Shown here: piece by piece, positions 1 to 8,238 of the stretch | Layout of the letters: each line of letters starts with the position of its first letter | Position numbering within the stretch: position 1 is the first letter of the stretch | Source: Gymnodinialimonas phycosphaerae | GTDB taxonomy: Bacteria > Pseudomonadota > Alphaproteobacteria > Rhodobacterales > Rhodobacteraceae | DNA length: 64,000 bases | Direction of reading: 5' to 3' | Assembly (NCBI RefSeq): GCF_019195455.1 | Contig: NZ_JAIMBW010000001.1 | Coordinates: forward strand, 558,001 to 622,000 | Translations under genes and position numbers: made by a program | Notes under the pieces: model-generated | Told to the model about the DNA's origin: nothing | What the model saw: only the letters and a program-made list of their open reading frames with translations | Database searches by the model: none

Positions 1-277
1 TGCGCCCCAGCTGCATCTTGATCTGGTTGATGATCTGCGGCGTGCCGGAGGTCACGATGGTGATGCGCGAACGGTGGCCGTTGTGGTCCACCTCTGCCAC
101 GGTGAGGCTTTCGATGTTGTAGCCGCGCCCGGCAAAGAGCCCGATGACGCGCGCAAGCACGCCGGGTTCGTTCTCGACCAGGATGGCGAGGGTGTGGGTC
201 TCGATATCCTCGCTCAGGTGCGAGCGGAGGTCATAGGCAGAATGGCTGGTGGAGCCTTGTTCGATGTTGAGGGCCAT
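1..277 (-). CDS. ilvN: acetolactate synthase small (regulatory) subunit, partial
   Basis: The first 92 codons of the regulatory subunit of acetolactate synthase are visible; the rest lies beyond the left edge. The translation starts MALNIEQGSTSHSAYDLRSH, followed by the ACT-domain stretch TLAILVENEPGVLARVIGLF and then GRGYNIESLTV, which is diagnostic of IlvH/IlvN. This subunit binds valine and gives feedback control of the catalytic subunit in branched-chain amino acid synthesis. The ATG lies 14 bp after the stop of an upstream exported-protein gene, in the same leftward operon as ilvB. The unusual point is that two unrelated small genes separate it from ilvB. Confidence 0.93.
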   Translation of the reverse strand, partial: MALNIEQGSTSHSAYDLRSHLSEDIETHTLAILVENEPGVLARVIGLFAGRGYNIESLTVAEVDHNGHRSRITIVTSGTPQIINQIKMQLGR

Positions 278-291
278 GGGGTGCGGACTTT

Positions 292-939
292 CTATTGCGG
301 GAGTATGGTCAGGGGGAAGGCCTCTGCCAGCGGCAGTGCGAAGGGGGTGGCCTCGGGGGGCGGCGGGGTTTGTTGCATGTCCGCCAGCATGGGATAGTGC
401 GTGACGCTCGTTTGGTCGAACAAAGTGGCGGACATGAGAATCGCGTGAGGTGGCATGTCTGCCAGGCTGGTTACGTCGTTGGCGTCGTGATCGGCGTCCA
501 AATGGCCGAAGAACGCCAGCGTGAGTATGACCTCGGGGTGATCGGCCAACGTATAGGACAGAAATCCACCACCGGGCGGCAGGCCTTGCCACGTCCCAGC
601 GGTCTCGAAAGCATATCCTTCCGATCCCGCGAGGGCCAAAGCCTCGCTCAACCGCGTTACTCCGACTTGAAATCCATCAGACGGGGGGGGGTGAAGCAGC
701 GTAGGCGGCAGAGCGGCCAAAGTGAGCGCGATTATTTCACCATCGGCGTGCATGACGCCAAGTGTGCGCTCGAACGGCAGTGGATAGATCGCAGAAATGA
801 ATCCATCGTCGGTTTGTCGATCAAGAGGCTCGCCAATTCGCTCCAGCGCAGACGTAGGCATGCCAGGCAACAGGCCCCGAAAATCCTGGGCGCTGGCGGG
901 CAAGGCGCAGAGCAGAAAAAGGGCCACGACGCGGATCAT
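292..939 (-). CDS. exported hypothetical protein inside the ilv operon
   Basis: A 215-residue protein of unknown function. Residues 1-18 form a signal peptide (MIRVVALFLLCALPASAQ) with an A-S-A-type cleavage site, so it is probably periplasmic. The mature part starts DFRGLLPGMPTSALERIGEP and has no domain I recognise. Its ATG overlaps the stop codon of the upstream exported-protein gene (ATGA), implying translational coupling, and ilvN begins 14 bp after its stop. Signal peptide, codon use and the tight packing support a real gene rather than a shadow frame. A role in amino acid synthesis cannot be inferred from the sequence; only co-transcription with ilvB and ilvN is suggested. Confidence 0.8.
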   Translation of the reverse strand: MIRVVALFLLCALPASAQDFRGLLPGMPTSALERIGEPLDRQTDDGFISAIYPLPFERTLGVMHADGEIIALTLAALPPTLLHPPPSDGFQVGVTRLSEALALAGSEGYAFETAGTWQGLPPGGGFLSYTLADHPEVILTLAFFGHLDADHDANDVTSLADMPPHAILMSATLFDQTSVTHYPMLADMQQTPPPPEATPFALPLAEAFPLTILPQ

Positions 940-1501
940 GAGATCGGCACGCCACAGGCGGGTTCGGGGGGCAATTGCGGGAAATCGGCGTCGAACGACT
1001 CGAGCGCCTGGAACGGATGTTCCTGCAAGATGAACGGCGGCTCGCCGTCGTGCAACCCGTAGCGGTCGCCGGGGAAAACGCCGCCCTCGACCACGGTCTC
1101 GAACAGGCGCACCTCGTCCCAGCAGTGGAACCCGCCGGGGTCCAGCGGCCCGAAGCCGCCGGGGGGATACTCATAGCAGACCTGTGCGCCGCTGGTGGGC
1201 AGGTCGAACAGGTCGCCGCTGTCAAGGCCGCCATCGCGGCCCGTATCGCCAGAGCCGTCATTCAGACGCTCTGCCACCTCGGCGTCGGAATACACACCCC
1301 AGGAGCCGACGATCACGTCGGGCAGATCGTGATACCACAAAAACGCCGTCCCATCGCCGGCAGTGTATTCGATCTGATTGCCGGAGGTGTCGTAGAAATG
1401 GACGGTCCGCCCGCAGAGGAGGTCGAAGAGGGCGTCGACCGCCCCCTGCGCGTTTGCTTGACCGGGCAGTGCGGCCAGCGCGAGAAGCGCGGCAAGCCGT
1501 C

Positions 1502-1505
<4 letters not shown>
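936..1505 (-). CDS. exported hypothetical protein coupled to ilvB
   Basis: A 189-residue predicted secreted protein. I place the start at a GTG at 1505 because it overlaps the ilvB stop (GTGA) and gives a clean signal peptide, MRRLAALLALAALPGQANA, followed by QGAVDALFDLLCGR. An in-frame start further upstream would run through ilvB and is not credible. The mature protein holds four cysteines (in LLCGR, AQVCYEY, GGFHCWD and PACGV), an Asp/Gly-rich middle and many aromatic residues, so disulphides in the periplasm are plausible. No family is recognised. Its stop overlaps the next gene's start by four bases, so ilvB and the two exported-protein genes are joined by stop/start overlaps. Confidence 0.78.
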
Positions 1506-3256
<1,751 letters not shown>

Positions 3257-3327
3257 GGGCGCTGGTTCCTTCTTTCGCGCTGCAATCGTTTCGTATGCGA
3301 GCCTTGCGGGTTTCACCCAATGCGGCC

Positions 3328-3357
3328 AAAAAAAAACCCCCGGAGGTGATCCGGGGG
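3328..3357 (-). terminator. ilvB attenuator: rho-independent terminator in the leader
   Basis: Read leftward, CCCCCGG (3357-3351 side) and CCGGGGG (3343-3337 side) form a perfect 7-bp GC stem with a 7-nt loop, followed directly by nine T residues. It sits between the leader-peptide stop at 3383 and the ilvB start at 3256, the position of a transcription attenuator rather than of an end-of-operon terminator. Confidence 0.88.
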
Positions 3358-3382
3358 CGCATGGTTCCAAGTATGGACGTCG

Positions 3383-3430
3383 TTACCGACCCATGCGCCT
3401 TTGTCCTACAAGTACGAGAATGCCGGACAT
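3383..3430 (-). CDS. ilv leader peptide (attenuation)
   Basis: A 15-codon open reading frame encoding MSGILVLVGQRRMGR, with an AGGAGG ribosome site 7 bp before its ATG. Five consecutive codons are Ile-Leu-Val-Leu-Val, the products of the ilv pathway, and an intrinsic terminator follows about 25 bp after the stop. This is the classical layout for ribosome-mediated attenuation: scarcity of charged branched-chain tRNAs stalls the ribosome and favours an antiterminator. The control codons, Shine-Dalgarno and hairpin are seen directly; the alternative antiterminator fold is inferred and was not computed. Confidence 0.87.
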   Translation of the reverse strand: MSGILVLVGQRRMGR

Positions 3431-3460
3431 GTCCGAGCCTCCTTTTATTCGCGTGGGCGG

Positions 3461-3489
3461 ACGTTATGGGCGCGGGTTTTGGGCGTCAA
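3461..3489 (-). promoter_or_regulatory. candidate promoter for the ilv leader
   Basis: Read leftward, TTGACG and TAACGT are separated by 17 bp, about 30 bp before the leader-peptide ATG. The fit to sigma-70 elements is fair at -35 and weak at -10. This is the only such pair I noticed between the leader and the phoX regulatory region. Confidence 0.4.
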
Positions 3490-3628
3490 CCGCCAAAACG
3501 GCTGATGGATGAATAAAATGTCGTTTGAGCGGCGTTTTGCGCAACTAATGTCGCGGGGCGGTTGGGCGGTATGGTTTGATCCCGGCCTGAAATGCCCAAC
3601 AGTCCGATGCCCCCCCCCCTTAACAAAT

Positions 3629-3657
3629 CTTTCATACAACCATCACAGACCTGTCGT
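3629..3657 (+). promoter_or_regulatory. Pho box (PhoB operator) upstream of phoX
   Basis: Three 7-bp half-sites, CTTTCAT, CCATCAC and CTGTCGT, are spaced exactly 11 bp apart, matching the direct-repeat architecture of PhoB sites (CTGTCAT, 4 bp, CTGTCAC). The array ends about 75 bp before the phoX start. The 302-bp gene-free stretch 3431-3732 thus holds the ilv promoter and this operator; otherwise I see only a C-run near 3610-3619. Confidence 0.7.
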
Positions 3658-3732
3658 GGAGCGCGCCTAGCGTTGCGCTGACCCGCGTGGGGGAAAACGC
3701 GGGATGGTATTCTTCAAAGCTAGGACATCGAG

Positions 3733-5616
3733 ATGAAAGACATCGATACAAGCCACATGAGTTGGGACGACTGGGACGAGCAGATCCGTCCCGCCCCCGA
3801 GGTGACCGACTTCGACCGAGTTGTCGAAACGGCCATGACCCGGCGCGGCGTGTTGGGATCATTGGTTGCGCTGGGATCGGGCGCGGCGGTGATGGGCACC
3901 GCGATGCTGAAGGGCACCACGGCGATTGCCGATGGCCACGCGACGTTCGCCTTCACGCCGATCCCCACCTTCACCGACAACACCGTGCATGTGCCCGAGG
4001 GCTATACCTGGCGCACGGTGGCCCGCTGGGGCGATGCGCTGTTCTCGGGGGCGCCGACGTTCGAGAACGGCCACGGCGTCGACGGCTCGGACCTGATCTT
4101 CGGCGAGAATACCGACGGGATGGAATTGTTCCGCGTGGGCGACGCCGAGGTCATCGCGGTCAACCATGAATACGTGAACCCCGACATCAACCTGGCCTTG
4201 GCCGACGATGCGGTGCCGACGGCGGATGACGTGATGACGCTGATGAACCTGCAAGGTGTGACCGTCATGGAAGTGGCGCGCGGGGCAGAGGGGTATGACA
4301 TTGTTGTCGACAGCCCGTTCAACCGCCGCATTCACCACAACACGCCGATGGTGCTGACCGGTCCCGCCGCAGGCCACCCGCTGTTGCAGACCTCTGCCGA
4401 TCCAGACGGCACAGAGGTGCTGGGAACGATGAACAACTGTGGATCAGGCCGCACGCTTTGGGGCACCTATCTGACCTGTGAAGAGAACTTCAACGGCTAC
4501 TTCGGCTCCACCGATGCGGCAGCGGAATTGCCCGAGGGGTTCGACCGCTATGGCATCAGTCACGACAGCCGCTATGCCTATGAGCTGTACCACGCCCGCT
4601 ACGACATCAGCCAGGAGCCCAACGAGGCGCACCGCTTTGGCTATATCGTGGAGATCGACCCCGCCGATGCGTCCTCCACCCCGGTCAAGCGCACCGCCCT
4701 GGGCCGTTTCAAACATGAAAACGCCGCCATGACGATCGCCAATGACGGGCGTGTTGTCGTCTACATGGGCGATGATGAACGCGGTGAGTTCATGTACAAA
4801 TACGTCTCCAACGGCACCTATGCCGAGGGTGGCCCTACCGATGGCCTGCTGGATGACGGCACGCTTTATGCCGCGCATTTCAGCGCCGACGGCACCGGGG
4901 AATGGCGCGCCTTGACGCCGGATACGACGGGGATGGATCAGGCGATGATCTGCATCCACACCCGGATGGCCGGATCGGCTGTTGGGGCCACGACGATGGA
5001 CCGGCCCGAATGGATCGCCGTGTCCACCACGCTGCCCGAAGCCTACTGCTGCCTCACCAACAACTCGCGCCGCGCGCCGGGCTTCACCAACGCCGGTGGT
5101 GATGCGGCGGAACCGGCCCCCGGCACGCCGAACCCGCGCGCCGAGAACCGCTATGGCCAGATCGTGCGCTGGCGTCCCGACGGGGCGGATCACGGGGCAG
5201 AGACCTTCACCTGGGATCTCTACGTGATGGCGGGCAACCCGGTGGTGGGCCTGGGCCACTACGCGGGGTCGGACAACGTGACGGAGGGCAACATGTTCAA
5301 CTCGCCCGACGGCATGATGGTCGACAGCACGGGCCTGATCTGGATCCAGACCGATGGTGACGACAGCAATGAGGGCGCGTTCACCGGCATGGGCAACAAC
5401 CAGATGCTGATCGGGCACCCCGAAACCGGAGAGATCGCGCGCTTCCTGACCGGTCCCAGCGGCTCGGAAGTGACGGGGTTGATGTGGAACAGCGACCGCA
5501 CCGTGGCTTTCGTCGGCATTCAGCACCCAGGCGGCACATGGCCCGACGGCGAGGGATCGGTCCCGCGCTCTTCGGTGATCGCGGTCTGGCGCGAGGATGG
5601 CGCCGTCATCGGCTGA
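3733..5616 (+). CDS. phoX: PhoX-family alkaline phosphatase (DUF839), Tat-exported
   Basis: A 627-residue protein of the PhoX/DUF839 family, calcium-dependent phosphatases that release phosphate from organic esters outside the cytoplasm. A long N-region leads to a twin-arginine motif (TRRGVLGS, residues 36-43) and a hydrophobic segment ending near ADGHA. Family landmarks are NNCGSGRTLWGTYLTCEENF in the first half, then VVVYMGDDERGEFMYKYV and DGMMVDSTGLIWIQTDGD. The Pho box upstream supports phosphate-starvation control. It stands alone, closed by a strong terminator. A DUF839 paralogue of other specificity is possible, but motif and operator agree. Confidence 0.88.
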   Translation: MKDIDTSHMSWDDWDEQIRPAPEVTDFDRVVETAMTRRGVLGSLVALGSGAAVMGTAMLKGTTAIADGHATFAFTPIPTFTDNTVHVPEGYTWRTVARWGDALFSGAPTFENGHGVDGSDLIFGENTDGMELFRVGDAEVIAVNHEYVNPDINLALADDAVPTADDVMTLMNLQGVTVMEVARGAEGYDIVVDSPFNRRIHHNTPMVLTGPAAGHPLLQTSADPDGTEVLGTMNNCGSGRTLWGTYLTCEENFNGYFGSTDAAAELPEGFDRYGISHDSRYAYELYHARYDISQEPNEAHRFGYIVEIDPADASSTPVKRTALGRFKHENAAMTIANDGRVVVYMGDDERGEFMYKYVSNGTYAEGGPTDGLLDDGTLYAAHFSADGTGEWRALTPDTTGMDQAMICIHTRMAGSAVGATTMDRPEWIAVSTTLPEAYCCLTNNSRRAPGFTNAGGDAAEPAPGTPNPRAENRYGQIVRWRPDGADHGAETFTWDLYVMAGNPVVGLGHYAGSDNVTEGNMFNSPDGMMVDSTGLIWIQTDGDDSNEGAFTGMGNNQMLIGHPETGEIARFLTGPSGSEVTGLMWNSDRTVAFVGIQHPGGTWPDGEGSVPRSSVIAVWREDGAVIG

Positions 5617-5646
5617 CGGCCGCCGCTGGATTTTGCATTCCCGTAG

Positions 5647-5675
5647 AAGGGGCCGCACCTGCGGCCCCTTTTTTT
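5647..5675 (+). terminator. rho-independent terminator after phoX
   Basis: AAGGGGCCGC and GCGGCCCCTT form a 10-bp perfect stem around the loop ACCT, followed by five further T residues. It lies 31 bp after the phoX stop. Confidence 0.9.
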
Positions 5676-6068
5676 CGTGGGTGCCCTGCATTGGATCTGC
5701 CGACCTGTCGGGTCAAAGCAGGGGGGCGCTCATGGAACCCACGCCCTGTGACCGGAGGGGGGGTGGGGGGGGCTGCGGTACGCTGTTCCCGATTCTTGTG
5801 CGTTTTGACCCGTTTGAATGCGGATCAAGGTATCTGCGACACTATTTCTTCAACCTGAAAGCCAGTTAGCGCAAACGGCCTACAACTCAGGGACGTAGAA
5901 CGCCCCAAATTGCCGGATTGGTAAGATTATTTTACAAATAATGCCCGTTCAGACAAGAAAACCTGTTTTCGTGGCGCAATTCCCTCGCTAACGTGCCGAC
6001 ACTTCTAATCCACTTGGCGCCCAGGAGGGGCCCAGGGGAAAGATCCAAAATGGGGAGGAACATAACCA
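5676..6068. other. gene-free region between phoX and the TRAP operon
   Basis: About 390 bp without a convincing gene. It includes a G-rich tract near 5755-5772, an AT-richer stretch from about 5810 to 5960 that should hold the TRAP promoter, a 17-bp palindrome (5926-5942), and the GGGGAGGAAC ribosome site of the first TRAP gene. No RNA gene is recognised. Confidence 0.6.
5926..5942. promoter_or_regulatory. AT-rich palindrome upstream of the TRAP operon
   Basis: ATTATTT-TAC-AAATAAT is a perfect 7-bp inverted repeat with a 3-bp centre, 127 bp before the binding-protein start, in the most AT-rich part of the intergenic region. It is a candidate operator; no regulator gene lies next to it. Confidence 0.4.
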
Positions 6069-7154
6069 ATGGATCGTCGTTCTTTTTTGCGGACTTCCGC
6101 TGTTGGCGGGGCCGCGGCCGCGTCCACGACACTGGCAGCACCGCTCTATGCTCAAGGCAACCGCGAGCTGACGCTCGTGACCTCCGTGCCGGATGGCTTC
6201 GCGATTTTCGATGACGCAGCACAGCTTGCCATCGACTACATCGCCGCCATGACGGATGGTCAGCTGACTTTCAACAAGAACTCCGCCGGCACGCTTGTGG
6301 GCGCGTTCGAAGTGTTCGACGCCGTGTCCTCGGGGCAGGCGGATGTGTATCACTCGGCTGAGTACTACTTCCTCAACCAGCACCCCGCATTTGCCTTCAT
6401 GACTTCCGTGCCGTTCGGCATGACGTCGCAGGAAATGGCCAACTGGTACTACCGTCGCGGTGGTCAGGAACTGCACGACGATCTGTCGTCGCTGTTCGGC
6501 CTGAAGCCGCTAATGTGCGGTATGACCGCCATGCAGCCCGGTGGTTGGTTCAACACCGAAATCAATTCGGCAGAAGACCTGCAGGGTCTGCGCTTCCGGA
6601 TGCCGGGCCAGGGTGGTCAGGTTCTCGGTCGCCTCGGCGCGTCGGTTCAGAACATCCCCGGTGGCGAAATCTACCAGGCGCTGTCGTCCGGTCAGATCGA
6701 CGGGGCAGAGTGGATTGGACCCTACGCGGACGAGCGGATGGGCTTCCAGGAAGTTACCAACACCTACTACGCCGCTGGTTTCCACGAGCCGGGTTCGGCC
6801 CTGCACTTCGGGTTCAACCTGGAGATCTGGGAATCGCTGACGCCCACGCAACAGCAGATCTGCAAGGTGGCCACTGAAGCGGCCCACGCGCAGAACACCG
6901 CGCTGTCGCTTGCCGAAAACGGGGCCGCCCTGGCGCGTCTTGTTGCCGGTGGTGTTCAGGTTCGCCAGTTTCCCGACGACGTCTGGGACGCCTTCGGCGC
7001 CGCAGCCGCCGAGGTTCGCGAAGAGAACATGTCCGACGAGATCTACGCGAACATCGCCAACAGCTACTTCGCCTCGCAGGCCGAGTCGGCCGGTTGGTAC
7101 GAGATCGCCGACGGCGAGTATCAGCGTCAGCGTAACCGCGTTAACGCAGGCTGA
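6069..7154 (+). CDS. TRAP transporter solute-binding protein, TakP-like
   Basis: A 361-residue periplasmic binding protein of the DctP superfamily. It begins MDRRSFLRTSAVGGAAAAS, a twin-arginine-type signal, with cleavage near LYAQG. The segment GQGGQVLGRLGASVQNIPGG, followed closely by EIYQALSSGQIDGAEWIGPY, closely resembles the Rhodobacter sphaeroides 2-oxoacid-binding protein TakP, so an alpha-keto acid or related carboxylate is the likely ligand. A GGGGAGGAAC ribosome site precedes the ATG. It is followed by both membrane subunits in the same direction, the usual order P-Q-M. Ligand assignment is by family resemblance and the substrate may differ. Confidence 0.85.
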   Translation: MDRRSFLRTSAVGGAAAASTTLAAPLYAQGNRELTLVTSVPDGFAIFDDAAQLAIDYIAAMTDGQLTFNKNSAGTLVGAFEVFDAVSSGQADVYHSAEYYFLNQHPAFAFMTSVPFGMTSQEMANWYYRRGGQELHDDLSSLFGLKPLMCGMTAMQPGGWFNTEINSAEDLQGLRFRMPGQGGQVLGRLGASVQNIPGGEIYQALSSGQIDGAEWIGPYADERMGFQEVTNTYYAAGFHEPGSALHFGFNLEIWESLTPTQQQICKVATEAAHAQNTALSLAENGAALARLVAGGVQVRQFPDDVWDAFGAAAAEVREENMSDEIYANIANSYFASQAESAGWYEIADGEYQRQRNRVNAG

Positions 7155-7278
7155 TCGCCTTTCTCTCGACTTTGTCCCTTGCCCGCCTGTGCGGGCGGGG
7201 GACCCCCAATGACCCTGTCGGACGGCCCAAGGCGGGCGGATCCAGTGACCGGGACACCTTCGGCTGGAGTTTCTCAAC

Positions 7279-8187
7279 ATGCTAGACCTGATCCTCTGGG
7301 CCCTGACAGAGCTCGTGATGGCCCCGGTGAACATCGTTACAGCGCTGCTCAGCCCTGCGTCGTGGCTTGATTGGTCCAACCCGGAATCGCTGTCGCGGTT
7401 CATGTATTATGGGGCCTCGGTCGAGCTGTTCTTCGCATTGTTCTTTATCTTCGGCGCGATCACCGTGGCGGGTTTCTTCAATCGCCGGTTCCTCTGGGCC
7501 TGTGTGCGCATCCAAGAGGGCTTTGCCAACGCCATTGGCCGAACCGCCGCATGGGTCGGCCTTCTGATGGTCTTGCAGCAGGTGATGATCGTCTTCTTGC
7601 AGCGCATTTTCCGGGTGCCCGAAATCTCGATGGGCCCGTTGGGCATCGCCTTCACCCAAGACCTGTCGTGGTGGGCGGAAGAGCTGAAGCTTTACAACGC
7701 CATCGTGGTGACCATGTGCGTCACCTATACCTTCGTCCAGGGCGGCCATGTCCGCGTGGACCTTGTCTATTCCGCCGTGAAATTCCGCACCAAGAAGGTG
7801 CTCGACATGTTCGGGGCGATGTTCTTCATGCTGCCGGTCGTCACGCTGACGTACATGTACGCCTGGTTCTTCATGTGGCGCCACCTGGTGGTGCCCAACC
7901 CTTCGGCTTCCGGCACGCTGGAGCGCATGCTGATGCAGTCGCGCGCCTTGCGCTGGAACGTGGAGACCATCGGCTTCAGCCCCAACGGCTTCAACGCCTA
8001 TTTCCTCTTCAAGGTGCTGATCGTAGCCTATTGCGTGCTGGTGTTCCTGCAAGCCTGGTCGATGTTCTGGCGCTCGTACCTGGAATGGAAAGAGGGTGAG
8101 ACCAGTGAGGCGAAATACCTGGATCGGGACTACCTTGGCGACGATGCAGAAGAAATCGAGCACGCGATCCAGTCAGGCTCGACCTGA
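7279..8187 (+). CDS. TRAP transporter small permease (DctQ type)
   Basis: A 302-residue membrane protein with a hydrophobic N-terminus, four main hydrophobic segments and charged ends (C-terminal tail DRDYLGDDAEEIEHA). It is longer than a minimal DctQ protein (about 160-200 residues), as is typical for the long subfamily paired with TakP-like binding proteins. It forms the membrane complex with the large permease and couples uptake to the sodium or proton gradient. The start at 7279 has TGGAG upstream. It lies 124 bp after the binding-protein gene; a G/C-rich hairpin in that gap (CCCGCC...GGCGGG near 7190) lacks a T-run and may tune the relative expression of the two genes. Confidence 0.85.
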   Translation: MLDLILWALTELVMAPVNIVTALLSPASWLDWSNPESLSRFMYYGASVELFFALFFIFGAITVAGFFNRRFLWACVRIQEGFANAIGRTAAWVGLLMVLQQVMIVFLQRIFRVPEISMGPLGIAFTQDLSWWAEELKLYNAIVVTMCVTYTFVQGGHVRVDLVYSAVKFRTKKVLDMFGAMFFMLPVVTLTYMYAWFFMWRHLVVPNPSASGTLERMLMQSRALRWNVETIGFSPNGFNAYFLFKVLIVAYCVLVFLQAWSMFWRSYLEWKEGETSEAKYLDRDYLGDDAEEIEHAIQSGST

Positions 8188-8238
8188 TCCACCACAAGAC
8201 AATGTGCCCTTGAGTGGCGCAGCATAGGGACGGAAAAG

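Noticed and set aside
4444..5691. 415-codon open frame antisense to phoX
   Set aside because: Covers part of phoX and its terminator; no domain and no plausible start.
5811..5830. FNR box TTGAATGCGGATCAA
   Set aside because: The half-sites are one base too far apart (15 bp instead of 14) and no start lies within 200 bp.
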